55,163 nt of DNA from Neolentinus lepideus HHB14362 ss-1 (GCA_001632425.1 KV425641.1:1-55163), one strand, 5' to 3'; shown: positions 20,970-33,046, counted from the first letter of the stretch. Made by a program: numbers and translations. Notes: generated by a model not told the origin, from the sequence alone.

Positions 20970-21450
20970 GAGTGAGCATGAGATACCAGTAAGAGAATGA
21001 TGTAGACAGCATGAAAGTCTCACAAGATTTTACACACTGTTTATGTCATTGGTCACTGATAGCTGGTATTTCCACTGAGAAAAATCAGAAATTTTACTAA
21101 AAATATCAGAAAAATTTGTACAACCCAGGGTGGCTGACACCCATCCATTCGTTTGTTTACACCTCTGAATATGGTAATTATTGATGTTGCATATATCTTT
21201 TTTACCTTCTACTGGTCTACTGGCTTTATTAGTTGGCTCATTGAGTGAGGATACCAGCAAGAGCATGACATAGATGGCATGGAAGTCCTGTGAGATTTTA
21301 CATGCTGTTTACATCATTGGTCATCAATAGCTGGTATTTCTGCTCAGAAAATTTGGAAAATTGCTAGAAATATCGGAAAAATTTGTACAGCCCAGGGTGG
21401 CTGGCACATTTGTTTGGGTGATTATTTGTATATGGTAACTGTTATGAGTC
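20970..21450. repeat. Two-copy ~270 bp tandem repeat
   Basis: tgagtgag..ataccag (20970) recurs at 21243, and blocks such as gattttaca, gctggtattt, aaaaatttgtaca and cccagggtggctg follow in the same order in both copies. Divergence is considerable and the second copy is shorter. No coding content. Confidence 0.7.
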
Positions 21451-21605
21451 CTGATGTTTTCAGAAAATTCCATACCCCATCATAATCAAAAAATGGATTA
21501 AAATAAGATAAAAATAGAATTAAAAATCCATTTTAGACCATTTTTAAATTATAATGAAGTACAAAAGTTTCAGACAATTAATATGAAAATGTAACAAGTG
21601 ACCTC

Positions 21606-23101
21606 AGGCCCAGTCAAAACCAACAAAAAAGGAATCGAATACCTACCAACTAGATAGAATTTAATCGAACTAGATCGAATAAACGCTGCAATTCCTCGAA
21701 TAAACACAAATTTGCCGCGAGTCTGCCTCGCATCATTTCCAAATCAGGTAGGCAGATGGCTGCTCTCGTAGCGGCGGCTTCTGACCTTGAGAGAGCTCGG
21801 CTAGCTGCCTTCAGCCATGCTCGCGTGCGCTAGCAGCTCGAAGTCCACCGCGCGACTTGCTTGAGATTCCGTAAGTTCCTCGAATTTCGCTGAAATCTGC
21901 TCTGTTGTCGGACGCGATCACATGACTTTGTCGATTTTAATATTCGAACTCCGCTATAACTCAGACATTTTGTGAGTCGCAACTCCTTTGCTCGTTCTCT
22001 CTGTACTGTTAAATCAAGTCCATCCTCTCACTCATTTTCGTCCGGCTACAACCAACCTACACAACAATATTGTGTTCATCGCTGGACATGGCACCACCGC
22101 GGGGATGCTAACTCTCAGACTAGCTTGCGAGACATGTTGATGTGCAAACTCGGCTTCGCGAAGAGGTCGGAGCCACCCTTGCTGCCGCCCATGCGTGAGG
22201 CGGAGCTGTCCGTGGAAGATATGGAGAGTGTGCTGTATCTCCAGGGGGCGGTGAAGGTACGTGATCACCTTACTGTCCGATGTCGTGGGAATAGAGTTTC
22301 AAGCAGATGTGCTGCAGGAGACTTTATGACTGCACCTTACTCATTCCCAGATCACTCGGTCAGTGGGTTGCTCAAGGAGTCGCGTAAGTTCCGGGCCAAA
22401 TTTGTGATTAGTGAGTGGCATAGGTCATTCGGTACGCTTCTAACTAATCCACACTGCCAAGGATCTTTGCAGATGCATATATGCACTGCACGAGAATGAC
22501 ATAGGAGACCCAGAGATGACGCCCCACCCAGATATTCTAGCTGCTGCCCGATTGGTGAGTGTTTTGTCATCGGCAGCGCCACAAGGCGCCTGGCGACAAG
22601 GTTTTCGTACGATACGCGATTTTCAGGTATGACGCAGTAGCGGGAGGACGGGAGGAGGAGAGGGGGAGGGGGGCTATTGGGATAGATGGTGTGTGATGGG
22701 ATTCAGTGGATATGGATGGAATTCAACGGATATGGATGGGAATCGATGAATATGGTGCGGGATTGGTGAGAGTGAGACAATCAATAGTATTCAATGGTAA
22801 TCAAATGTATTCATACATGTTTGATGGTATTTGATAATTTTATATATGGCAAAATTGGGGGGAATGAATAAGATGATTGAAATGGATCGATTATATTTGA
22901 TTAGTATCGATTAAGGACATACATGTGTATTCTAGGAACGGTGTCTGTATCGATGGTATTCAATGGGGTTAATCTCGGATCGAAGCCAGCGTCGATTTCT
23001 CGAATACCATCGAATAAGTGGAGCCAAATCATCTGAATTCAACTGTAATCGATTGTAATCACTGCAATTCGATTTTTTTCATGTTAGTTTTGACTGGGCC
23101 T
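21606..23101. mobile_element. TIR element (~1.5 kb) carrying exon-like sequence
   Basis: AGGCCCAGTCAAAACCAACA at 21606 is mirrored by TGTTAGTTTTGACTGGGCCT ending at 23101, and TCGAATA-type subterminal motifs follow inside both ends. The inverted match covers about 40 bp. Inside, 22130-22560 looks like spliced coding sequence (LRDMLMCKLGFAKRSEPPLL, REAELSVEDMESVLYLQGAV, intron GTACGT..CCAG, DHSVSGLLKES, then after another intron ENDIGDPEMTPHPDILAAAR). No transposase signature was recognised and no clear target duplication: CCTCAGG abuts both ends. A gene-capturing (Pack-type) element is one reading. Confidence 0.6.
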
Positions 23102-23950
23102 CAGGACTCGTACCCATGCCATGCAGAGCAGTGGCCCTCTTGCCCAAGTATTTATAGTGGCGTATTTAGAGGCCTGCTGATTTCAACAACCCTCGTTTAT
23201 ACTCGCACATGCAGGCACCGTGCAAAGCAAGTTGGCTATCATTTGGTGATCTATCTCCGCACTATCCACAATCGAATCCGGCTGTCTCACATCATGCACG
23301 TCTCGAATGGCCCGGAAAAGGTGTTTACTACACAATGAAACCTGTACGACGCGAAGATAACATGCATCCGATATTCAGTACCCTTTTTCTATCCACAATA
23401 TTGAATCTTCACGTTAGGCAGCAGCAAGGAAGGACTACGTATAGTTTCGACATCTATGCTACGTGGCGCAAACGCCAGCTCTCTCGAAGTCTTGTGCTTA
23501 CGGAAGCCCGTGCTCGTGTCTTCGATGAAACGTCCAATGGTGGATGCTTGATGGGACTCCGAAGAACACCAATATCTCCGGTACGGAAGATCTAGGACTA
23601 AGGAGAACACAAGCTTAGCCAAGGTGACCGACGGACGTAAAGGCGTAATAGAACTTGTCCTTTCAAGTTTTTCTACAAGAGAATACAAGTTCTAAAATGT
23701 TTTACATGCATGCCAAACCTACAATCGTGGACGTCGACATCGTACATTGAAGCTACTCTCATTTGTGGCGGGATCTCAGCCCCCGCCACTCCGATATACT
23801 ACGCGATATTAATTTACTCTTGTTGGCAAAGGCGACCAGAGGGTATTGTGCAGACATGCAGGATCGTAGTCATCTCGACGAGAAAGACAGTGGACGTGTG
23901 CCAAAGTTGAAAGATGTAAGAAGACTTGCATATCGATTCAATGCAAGAGA
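23102..23950. other. Intergenic, nothing recognised
   Basis: Frames on both strands near 23209-23688 overlap each other and carry no known motif. Confidence 0.4.
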
Positions 23951-26058
23951 TCACCTGCGACGCGTGTTAGCGCGATGCCCTCCATTACAGTGAACTTCGG
24001 CGTACGTTGCGCAATTATCATACCCTTTGTCATTTTCCCGATCTACGACAGTTTCAACCGTGATGTTGACTTCATTCACGTGACTTTGGCTTCGGCTGGG
24101 GCTCCTTTTGGGCACCAATGACGTAGTGGTAATAGGAGAGGCTGTCTCGATGTCTTGTGTTCGGAAGCTACTTGTCAACTGTGATAGCTGGATGGATACA
24201 ATGTTTCCGGAGCTTTTTTCTCGGATGATGTCCCGAGCGTTGAGTCTAACAGAGTACAGATCATGAGAAGGACACTCTTATACCCTGGACGATCACGCAC
24301 GATGCGAGGTACGAGTTGACATAGACTTCAGGGCGAGTAATGTCAACAACAAATAGCTTCTAAGAATACAAGATTGTACTGACATTTACTGAGGTTCAGA
24401 TAGAACCCAATGAATATGAGGTTATCGGGCATAACGATGTACTATTGAATTACTTTTATCAGAACATCAGTGTATTCTCTCAATCGCAGCGGCTCACGGT
24501 GATCATCCCAGCCGCAGCATCCAAGCTAGATTCCATCAATCACCTCTGAAGATGTAGTAAAAAAGTTGCCACATACGCCGTGAGTAGGCCTATCCGAGAA
24601 TGTTAGTGTTTATAAGACGAGTAGCAGAACATGAAGAATGTACCTGTGTTGACCGTGTAGACGATCAAAGTATTGATAAGCGAGTCGGTCCTAGCAATCA
24701 CATTGATTAGAATGAATAAAACAGAGTGCCAGTCCTTGCCGTTTGAATCCCGTCCGAGAGGTGTGTAGAAAATAGCATAGCACCAGCGCTACATATAGGT
24801 CGCCAGCAGTCCCAGCGGCGAAGTTCAAGTAGAAGAGTTTCTGGGTAGTGACGAAGGAAATATAGATATCATCTGGCTCTCGACGGAGAAGAAATTACCA
24901 TACAGAGATAGAAGTTAACCCCATGTATGTGCTTATCGCAAAGCTTAATATAGGGTGTTAGTGCAGATTCAGACTAGGGTCAGTGGATTGCTTACGCTTT
25001 GCCAGTAATAACTTCATCACCGCGGAGTGAGTAAAGAGGGATTGCAGTATATAGTCCGACACCAAGACGTACTCAATCCGCATACTATCTTGCGCTGTTA
25101 GCTTCTGGAACCTCCACTTTCGAACACCACTTACTCAGGTCGATGAGTGATATGGCGACCTGCAGATACAGTTACACAGGGTCTCAAGCAAAAAATAACG
25201 ATGTGTTTACCACAGCGCCCGTAAGAACATAGCTTCCGCTGACTATCTCCGGAATGAGACTGTTTATAGAGTCAAGGAACATTTTTTATACGCACGCTTC
25301 AATATCCTCCGTGAGAACATTCTGAGGACCGTCAGTGAGAACAAAGGGGGCCAACTGGAACCTTGACTTACATTCGGACAATGAAATCAGTGATAGACTT
25401 CCAGGGTTGGCAGGCAGAGTTAAATGCGCGTGGAAATGATAGCTTAAGGATAAAACGTACAGTGATCAACACATGGATCTGCCAAAAGTCAATCAGAACG
25501 GATATTCGGGTCAACAGACACTTCCACTGACCAACACGCTCCTGAAGGCAGATTAGTTGATTTGAACTTTAAGAACTAGATGGAAGTTGCGATCGCCTTA
25601 CCAGACTGGTGATAACAGCGCAAGAGGGTTCACATAGTTGGTTACCATATAATGATATAGGAGATGCCCAATGAGTGCGGTATCAAAAGTGTCCAGGATC
25701 CTAATGGAAGGCTGAGAGAGACATCAAGGCCTAGGCAGAGTAATCCTACCAGAGGATGAAGACCTTGGGTCATACAGAGTCTTGAGTTCGGATGTCGACG
25801 GTTTTTCAAATGTACGCACCAGGCGCTTGAGAAGCGGTCTGTCACTGTGGCGACGCTCGTAATAGATGTAGGTCTGCGTGAACGTAATTCCATAGAGCCT
25901 AGAGGTACGTTAGCATATAGTTTTACATACATGACCGAGTTTGCATACGTGAAGGAGACGAGACCTCCAACGAGTATGGCACCGAGAGAATTGTCGAAAG
26001 GCAGGTCTGTTTGTAATAGAGGTCCGCCAGACGAAAAAGTCTCTGAAGACCTGGACAT
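23951..26058 (-). CDS. DUF6534 seven-TM membrane protein, 19 exons
   Basis: A consistent model from ATG 26058 to stop 23951: 26058-25949, 25898-25820, 25763-25750, 25700-25602, 25541-25532, 25478-25461, 25397-25372, 25321-25292, 25259-25211, 25159-25135, 25071-24996, 24943-24904, 24840-24740, 24690-24644, 24589-24577, 24525-24498, 24441-24384, 24325-24301, 24245-23951. Total 380 aa. Family landmarks in order: DNSLGAILVGGLVSFTLYGI, QTYIYYERR, ILDTFDTALIGHLLYHYMV, LFYLNFAAGTAGDLYVALVL, CYFLHTSRTGFKRTDSLIN, YTVNTGLLT, DNLIFIGFYLNLSK, NSYLASLNAR. The LNAR end is typical, followed by a polar tail. Four exons are 10-18 nt, and the intron after 24740 uses a GC donor (GCAAGG). Family function is unknown; a membrane role is inferred from the TMs. 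Confidence 0.85.
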
Positions 26059-26499
26059 AACGTCTGGACTGATGGGTAAAAGAACGTGTTGAGGCTGTCA
26101 AGCCTTCACTGGACTGGTCAAGAAGGGACGGCAAGCTGCAACCCTCCGAGGGATCTTATGCAGCAGCATCTAATTCCCAATATATCTGCCCTACTCGACT
26201 TCCTCATGCCCAAACTGGGATTGGTTAAGGGAGGCCGGCCGCATAACGCCACGGAATGTTCTCACATAGCAGTCTTCACAGGGCATACCAGTTGTCCCTA
26301 ATGTCTCTCCGACTAATGACCGACATTGGCCGTAGACCTATTGATGGGGTAACTTGAGGAGGGGTTGGTCCGATGAAGAACATGCTTAGCGAGCGACTTG
26401 ATGAGCTTATTTTTTCCCCCTGAGATTTAACTTGCTAGTCAGTGAAATGGACAGTCTAATTTGTGGACGTCCACGACTTATGCACCGATACTAGGTGAC
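26059..26499. other. Intergenic
   Basis: Upstream of the DUF6534 gene; no gene recognised. Confidence 0.4.
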
Positions 26500-26629
26500 G
26501 TCGCGTGGAACGTGAACCTAGATCGTTTCACGAAAGATGCGAGTCATAATTAAGAACTCACATGCTTACAGAAGCTCGCATCCGTCTTCTCCCGAATAAT
26601 GCGGTTTTGGTCACACGCATATACGCGAT

Positions 26630-27324
26630 ACGTTGGACATACATGTATAGGACTTTAGACGGCGTCAAATTTCGCACCATCGGAGTGAACTATGCAAAGA
26701 CTTACTGTCCGTATCAGGTGCCTTTCGAGCCGTATCAAACATTTGAATGTAGACCCTGCGGAAGCGCCAACCTGCAGGGTACTCAGTCCGTATGTCGTAA
26801 ACATCACGCACGAAAATTGATCTGCTCGCAACCAACCCACTTCTGCTTCACTAGCAGGTGTTACGTCGGCATTGTGCTCATCATCAGTATCAGCATACTG
26901 TACTACGCGCAGGACGACGGAACCAGGGTAAGATGGAGAAAGAAGTCTGTAAAAGAGTAAGCTAGGGCATCACAGCTACGAGGGGACGTGGAGATATCGA
27001 AGGTCAAGATACGACTTCACTTTCTACGTTCTAAGATCTTTACCTGCCATCCTAGGACGTCGGTCCGTAATCCCACGAAGTAATTCCGGTCTTCCTGAGT
27101 GAATGCGATGGGTAGGTAAGATGGCCCGTCGTCAGGGACGTCAAAGTATTAAGCTCTTCAGGGAAAATCTGGACTTGTGATCTGGCCTTCACGGTTTCCA
27201 TGGTTTTTTGCTGATTCCATCTTGTACTATTTGCGACGGGCAGATTGAAGATACGGGTTTCGATTTGGTAGCATGATGAGGCAATCTCGCGCCCAGCAGC
27301 CACGGGACCAGAGTGCGAGAGCAC
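26630..27324 (-). CDS. Possible unidentified gene fragment
   Basis: On the minus strand, about 26950-26690 is open and coding-like: an acidic stretch (ADTDDEHNADVTPASEAEV) runs into GWLRADQFSCVMFTTYG and LRVVQYADT precedes it; a donor-like GTAAGT follows IRT at ~26704. Further upstream a second open stretch begins at ATG 27324. I cannot join them into a full gene and recognise no domain. The opposite strand is also open here (26562-26960), so this may be chance. Confidence 0.22.
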
Positions 27325-27458
27325 GTGCTATTCCCCGGCCGGACCGCGAGCTTCTACGGAGGAGCCTCCAAAATGCCTTGTATATCATCAGCAGTGGTCA
27401 CGGCAGATATGTACACACGTACTCCCTGTGAGGACCGGTACTCTGACTGTTGCTTGCC

Positions 27459-29762
27459 ATGACGATCATTCTACATTGCGTACTAGTCCTCCTGGCCTTC
27501 CTAGAATTCAGTGAGGCAAGGATCGAACGTCAATCCATCGTCTCGCGATACAATCCTGTTCGTGATGCTTCGAGTCTTGTAACGCCCATGCAGGTGGGCA
27601 ACGGAAACTTCGCATTTGGCGCGGACATTACTGGGCTTCAGACGTTCCTTCCCTACTCAATCATGTCATCATGGGGCTGGAAAAATGACTCCCTACCTGC
27701 CAACCGAACTATGGAAGATGTTCTACAGTACCACGGTGGTAGCTGGTGGAATCACGATCGGCTGGTCACGTACATGTTTGACGGTGACACAGAGACTCAG
27801 CAGTGGCTAATTGCAAATCCCAATAGAGTTAACTTGGGTCGGATAGGATTGGTGTTCTTCTCGGTACAGGGCAATGTCGCTAACGTTACTGAGAGCGACT
27901 TGTCCTATATCCGTCAAGAGCTCGACCTGTGGACGGGCAATATGACCAGTCAATTTGTGTGGGAAGGACAGACAGTGACGGTACAGACCTACTCGCATCA
28001 ATCGACTGGCGCTGTAGGCGTCACGATCAAGTCACTCCTGCTGGAGCAAGGAAGACTTGGGTTATTCTTTGACTTCCCTTGGAATGATGGGACGTCAAAA
28101 TTCGACGCTCCTTTTGTCGGGGAATACAACCTCACCTCAAACCATACTACAGTACTGCAGACCAGTGGCACATTCGGCTATGGGATTACTGCGCAGATAG
28201 CCCATACGATGAATAATTCGACGCTTTGGACGTCTGTGGGGGGAGCCCACTTCAACATATCACGCGACTCACCAGCCAACCATCGTTACACTATCAGGCC
28301 AGCCACGCATGCCCCTGCAGAGTTCGCAGTTACAGTGGCGTACTCAGTTGACAGGCCGGCATCCATTCCGGCAGTGACGGATATCGTAAGATCATCTGTC
28401 CAGGCATGGGAGACATATTGGACATATAGAGGCTTTGTGGACGTCTTGACAGGGTCCTCTGATCCCCGAGCTGATGAGCTCCAGCGAAGGATAATCTTGT
28501 CAAGGTACTTGATGAGAGTTAACGAGGCCGGCGATACGCCGCCACAAGAAGTGCGTTGCCCCGAGCTTGGTTTATATGTCCGATTACTATTGATCGCCGC
28601 ATTAGTCTGGGCTGGTAAACAATGGCTGGGTGAGTCGTTCGAAACAGAAACCCAAGACGTATCCTCAGGGCCCCGTTGATAGTACGGAAAATTCCACATG
28701 GAAATGTTTTTCTGGCACAGCGCCCACTGGGCCCTGTGGAATGACTGGGACCTACTCGGTCGATCCAGCAGCATTTACTCAAGATTCCTTCCCACCTCGG
28801 TAGAACGAGCGCAAGTCCAGGAGCACTGGGACATTGGAGCGCGATGGGGCAAAATGTCCGACCCGTCCGGTCGCTCCGCTCCGGGAGAGATCAACGAGCT
28901 CCTCATTTGGCAGCAGCCACACCCACTGATCTTTGCAGAGTACGAGTACCGCGCCTTCCCCACACGCGACACGCTAGAAAAGTGGCGAGACGTCGTGAAG
29001 GCGACCGCCGACTGGATGGCCGACTTCGCCTGGTACAACGAAAGTACAGGCTTCTACGATCTGGGACCGCCGATGTACGTCGTCAGCGAAGATACCAGTC
29101 CGAATGTGACCACCAACCCCGCATTTGAACTATCGTACTGGAGACTAGGTCTAGCTCTGGCCGAGAAGTGGATGCAAAACCTGGGAGAGGAGGTACCTGC
29201 AAACTGGACGATCGTCAAAAATAATCTTGCTCCTCTTCCCACCGAAAATGGGACGTACGCTGTGTACGAAGGTATTCCCAATGACTTCTGGTATACCCCC
29301 ACCTACACGAATGACCACCCGGCGCTTACCGGTCTATACGGTTGGCTTCCTGCGACGCCGGGATTGAATGTAACTATGGCCAAACTGACAGCCGAGAAAG
29401 CGTGGGCCTATTGGAACATTAGTAATTGTTGGGGGTACGTCTTCTCCATCACCTTCCATGCTAGATTTCTCTGACGAGCTCGTTAAAGTTGGGACTTCCC
29501 GATGCTAGCAATGTCAGCCGCGAGGAATGGAGAAACAGAACAAGCGATGGAATGGCTTCTACACCCCTTGTTTCAGTTCGACGACGTGGGAATGCCGGTA
29601 GGCGGTGCCCGTGCCCCGACGCCATACTTTCCTGGGAGCGGTGGCTTGTTGTACGCAGTAGCAATGATGGCTGCGGGTTGGGATGGGGGTGAAGGCAACG
29701 CACCTGGGTTCCCTACGGATGGGTGGAACGTGGAGGTGGAAGGGGTAGGCAGATCACTTTGA
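27459..29762 (+). CDS. Secreted six-hairpin glycosidase, GH65-like
   Basis: Four exons (27459-28550, 28606-28629, 28683-29434, 29489-29762) encode 713 aa. A signal peptide (MTIILHCVLVLLAFLEFSEA) starts the protein, followed by SRYNPVRDASS, MQVGNGNFAFGADITGLQTF, LSRYLMRVNEAGDTPPQESG, KFHMEMFFWHSAHWALW, ERAQVQEHWDIGARW, GEINELLIWQQPHPLIFAEY, FELSYWRLGLALAEKW and a C-terminal WDFPMLAMSAARNG block. This is the (alpha/alpha)6 barrel layout of fungal glycosidases annotated as GH65-like (acid trehalase/kojibiose-phosphorylase superfamily). Many N-glycosylation sequons fit secretion. Exon 2 is just 24 nt (SGLVNNGW). ATG 27459 is chosen because it opens the signal peptide. Substrate is not predictable from sequence. 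Confidence 0.85.
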
Positions 29763-30030
29763 GGCACTACTGACGCCAGGACTCTAAACCGTGCTATCAT
29801 CGTCTCGGAATGAAAACATGAGATTGGAAGTTATGTCTGTCCAGAGATCAAACGACTACTCCACAGCTGTAATATTGGGAACCGTTTCACGAACTGAGGC
29901 TCCCAAAGGCCAGACCTGGTTCCAAGCCTCGCAGTTACTAATCAACCTTGACCCTGTATAAGAGTTTTGGAACGAACTCACCACACCAATGCCGTAGCTT
30001 GTGCTACTAATATGTAGCACCGGGCAAATG
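29763..30030. other. 3'-3' spacer
   Basis: Between the convergent glycosidase and ASCH-like genes; no gene seen. Confidence 0.5.
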
Positions 30031-30504
30031 TCAGGAATAAGAGTCGTTAACCGCGTCGATGTCCGACCCGTCGCCCCATACCAAGGTTTGTTCCATCCAT
30101 TGCAGATCCCTCAAAAGCTTCGGCGGAGCATACACCAGACTCCTCGGCGCGCTCTTCATCCCATACACATCCCTCATCATCTGCAACGCCACCGGTTCCG
30201 CAATCCTCCTCACGCTCCTGACGCGATACGCATAATCATACCCCGTCCAGTCCGCGTGGCGTTCATTGAACTCCTTATTGCCGAGCCCATCCTCAAGGAG
30301 GAGCTCATCCCCCGCCTTCCGTGTGCGCGCCGGGTCAATCTCGCAGATATACGCGATATGTGAGAACGGTGCGGTCAGGTAGAACCAGATGCGCTTGACG
30401 GACGGGTTGATGAAGTATCGCCGGAACTCATAGTTTTTTTCTTTACGAATGATTCGGTCCATGTACTCGGCTTTGATGGGGAGAATGGCGTCCGTGCGTT
30501 CCAT
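30031..30504 (-). CDS. ASCH/PUA-like domain protein
   Basis: Single exon, 157 aa from ATG 30504. The N-terminal DAILPIKAEYMDRIIRKEKN and YEFRRY are the ASCH/PUA-like signature (the I-K/R-P...Y...I...K..E.R pattern), followed by RIWFYLTAPFSHIAYICEID, the second conserved strand. The rest (DGLGNKEFNERHADWTGYDY, ALQMMRDVYGMKSAPR) is conserved in fungal homologues as I remember them. ASCH domains are thought to bind RNA or modified bases. The frame stays open upstream to 30690, but residues there are low-complexity Ser/Thr, so a longer or mitochondrial-targeted form is possible but unproven. Confidence 0.7.
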   Translation of the reverse strand: MERTDAILPIKAEYMDRIIRKEKNYEFRRYFINPSVKRIWFYLTAPFSHIAYICEIDPARTRKAGDELLLEDGLGNKEFNERHADWTGYDYAYRVRSVRRIAEPVALQMMRDVYGMKSAPRSLVYAPPKLLRDLQWMEQTLVWGDGSDIDAVNDSYS

Positions 30505-30737
30505 TAGTCCTATAGACGCCCGGGAATGGGTTGAGCTGGCGAGAAGTGTGGACGAAGCCCTGAACTGCCCACGTGTCCCGTATAGCCACCGGGTACTACA
30601 ACCTCGAGGCGCAGATGCGTTCAAGTTGGCACGACAAGCACCGTTAGTGCTGGATGCGAGGTTGCGCAAATTGAACGAGCAACGAAGCACGTCTCACCGA
30701 AAGGCGATGCCTCTGCAAAAATGGCCTTCCATTCCCA

Positions 30738-31649
30738 TTATTCCTGTGGTACATACTTGGTGTACAGTGCGATTTGTTGGTCGATCGTTAAGCCCATACG
30801 ACCTCGCCAAAGCTCTGGAAGTAACGGCGGTTCGTCATTACGCGCAGAAGGTTGCAATGGTCTTGCAAGCACTGCATCCACTATAGAAGGAACATGTTCC
30901 GGTCTCACATTTCCGAGCCTACACAGGATCGGATCCTGAGTTTGAAAGCCGATGCAGGTTTCACGACACATACCATTCACCGTGCGGGTATACAAGTACA
31001 TTGGCAGCATATCTGTAGACAGTCATGTTAGGGGACCGAGAGACGCCTGCCGTCGCACTTACTTGTGCCCTCCCACATGCGTAGTCTCGCCCATCAACCG
31101 TATCCTGTGAGCAGCGTTGCTTGGACCACTTTCTTGCCGCCGCTTCACCTCCGCCTGTATCGCCTGCGCGACAGCATATCCGTGCTCACCACACCGGCAG
31201 TCTCGCTCCTTGTGCGTACAAACGTACAAATCAATGGCGTACTTGTTCTCATCGTCCAGTTGCGCCGCCTCCCCACGTGAATGCTTCTGGAGGAGAAGCA
31301 CCACAGTCTCTTCAAAATTCTCCGTCGTAATCTCTTCTATGTCTAGTCTCCCGCCTGCTCTAGAGTAAGCGGTGGCCTTGTACCTCTCGCTGCGTTCATC
31401 TGCAGGTTGGTCCTTTGCCCATGAGAAATTGACTATCCCGTTGACGCTCAGGAGTTGCCGCTGAAGAGAAACCCGAACTGACGACTCTAATCGACTCGGA
31501 GCCTCCATAGGTGGTACGTTAGAGTGGAGAAAGACATAGAGATGATGAGGAACAACGGTTCCGTGCAATGTCGGTTTGTCAGCCCGAGTCGAATATGTCC
31601 GGTATCCGACAGTTCGTCTAAACATATTCCTGGGGATTGATGTTGCCAT
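30738..31649 (-). CDS. Sucrase/ferredoxin-like protein (AIM32 type)
   Basis: Three exons (31649-31063, 31012-30974, 30918-30738) encode 268 aa. The core is the thioredoxin-like ferredoxin fold of the Suc/Fer-like family: YAIDLYVCTHKERDCRCGEH (Cys ligands C-H..C-C), RLMGETTHVGGHKYAANVLV and YPHGEWLGNVRPEHVPSIVD, with the HVGGH.YA.N...YP.G.W.G hallmark. Yeast Aim32 is a mitochondrial member of the family that binds an iron-sulfur cluster and acts in redox control of protein import. The basic, Ser/Arg-rich N-terminus (SIPRNMFRRTVGYRTYSTRA) fits a mitochondrial presequence. C-terminal ELWRGRMGL is a fungal extension. It diverges from URA5 across 538 bp. Confidence 0.85.
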
Positions 31650-32187
31650 GTCTAGTTTAAGTGTAAGTAAGATAGACGAGACAGTTCAGAAAGGACGCAG
31701 CAAGGAGTACTGCTGGGATCAAAATCATATGTCCAGGTACTCTGGGGTTTCCAGGGATCCGTATGCGAACTCTCCTTATAGGAAAGAGACCCGAGGAGTG
31801 CATCTGTCCGCACTTAAGCTTTATCTCTATTCGAAATTACCACCTAATACCTTCGACCACTAGATTTTTCACTGGCAGCGCGATCCTGGTACAACAAACA
31901 TCTGGTATTCTCACTGTTTATATGCGGTTCACAGGCCTACTGTTCTACCTCGGCGCGAAGGCCATCCGCTTCTTGCTTTGTTCTGGTTCCAGTGGTACCG
32001 ATGACTGCATATACTGCTTCATTAATAAGTCCAACAGATCTTACTGGACGTCATCTTTGTTCATACCTAAATATGAAGCACTATCTATGGTCCGTTCAAG
32101 GGCGTGGCATACTCATTGACAGCCTTTGATATCATGACCTCTTTCAACGGCATGACAGACTGCCTATCGCTTCCGTGAGCCCCGAAA
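31650..32187. promoter_or_regulatory. Shared upstream region of AIM32-like gene and URA5
   Basis: A 538-bp divergent spacer. No clear TATA box or repeated motif stands out; promoter function is inferred only from gene orientation. Confidence 0.4.
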
Positions 32188-32926
32188 ATGTCCAGCCGTC
32201 TCGAGCCTTACCAGACGCAGTTGATCGAGCAATCGATGTCAGTAGGCGCATTGACGTTTGGCTCCTTTACCCTCAAATCAGGCCGGTTCGTATCAGGGCT
32301 ATGTGGTCTCCCTTCCCTACTGAGACTATTCTCATAGCGTATCTCCATACTTCTTCAACGCTGGTCTTATATCGACGGGACCGCTCCTTTATACGCTAGC
32401 ATCTGCGTATGCACACACGATCATACAATCTTTATCGTCGCTGAGTTCGCCGTTACCGCCATTCGATGTCCTCTTTGGTCCTGCCTACAAGGGCATATCT
32501 CTGGCCGCCTGCACAACTCTCTTGTTGTATCAGGAGCATGGCCTTGAAGTTGGCTTTGCTTGTGCTCGCAAGGAGAAGAAGCAGTACGCCGAAGGCGGTT
32601 ACATGGTCGGAGTCTCCATCGAAGGGAAGAAAGTGCTTATTCTAGACGACGTCATGACTTCCGGCTCGACCGTGAGGGGTGCATTCGACACAATCGTCAG
32701 ACAAGGAGGAGAAGTCGTAGGGGTTGTCCTGACACTGGACAGGGAGGAGGTAGGACAAGAAGGTCGGAACACAGTACAAGAGATCGAAGATCTCGTTGGA
32801 GGGCCCGGCCGAGTCAAAGCCGTTCTGAAAATGAGGGACCTGATGCTGTGGTTAGACGAGGCCGGTGAGACGGTAAGTCTAGCGAGAATGCAGGAGTATC
32901 GGGATCAGTACAGAATCAAAGAATAG
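32188..32926 (+). CDS. URA5: Orotate phosphoribosyltransferase
   Basis: Two exons (32188-32285 and 32338-32926) give 228 aa, normal for fungal OPRTase. It converts orotate plus PRPP to orotidine 5'-monophosphate in pyrimidine synthesis. Visible landmarks: [21 protein letters not shown] near the N-terminus, FGPAYKGISLA, ARKEKKQYAEGG (catalytic Lys-rich loop) and the PRPP motif VLILDDVMTSGSTVRG. The 52-bp intron interrupts the SGR-VSPYF block. Convergent with guanine deaminase, the stops only 121 bp apart. The name rests on clear motif identity. Confidence 0.95.
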
Positions 32927-33046
32927 ACTGCTTGTGCCGTCCGTGAATGCCTATAGTATGTTGCCGTCGAGAATGTACGTCTCGAATATGGACATGTATT
33001 GCATCTACAACAAGTCGTACTACAATATACGTACGCTTGATTACCA

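Noticed and set aside
22130..22560. Calling the exon-like sequence a free-standing host gene
   Set aside because: It lies wholly within matched terminal inverted repeats and does not splice to a complete frame.
26562..26960. 132-codon plus-strand frame with Cys residues
   Set aside because: The minus strand of the same stretch looks more like coding sequence, and no domain was recognised on the plus strand; left undecided rather than called a gene.
30001..30886. Plus-strand frames of 120 and 145 codons opposite the ASCH-like gene
   Set aside because: The minus strand carries a recognisable domain; these are antisense shadows.
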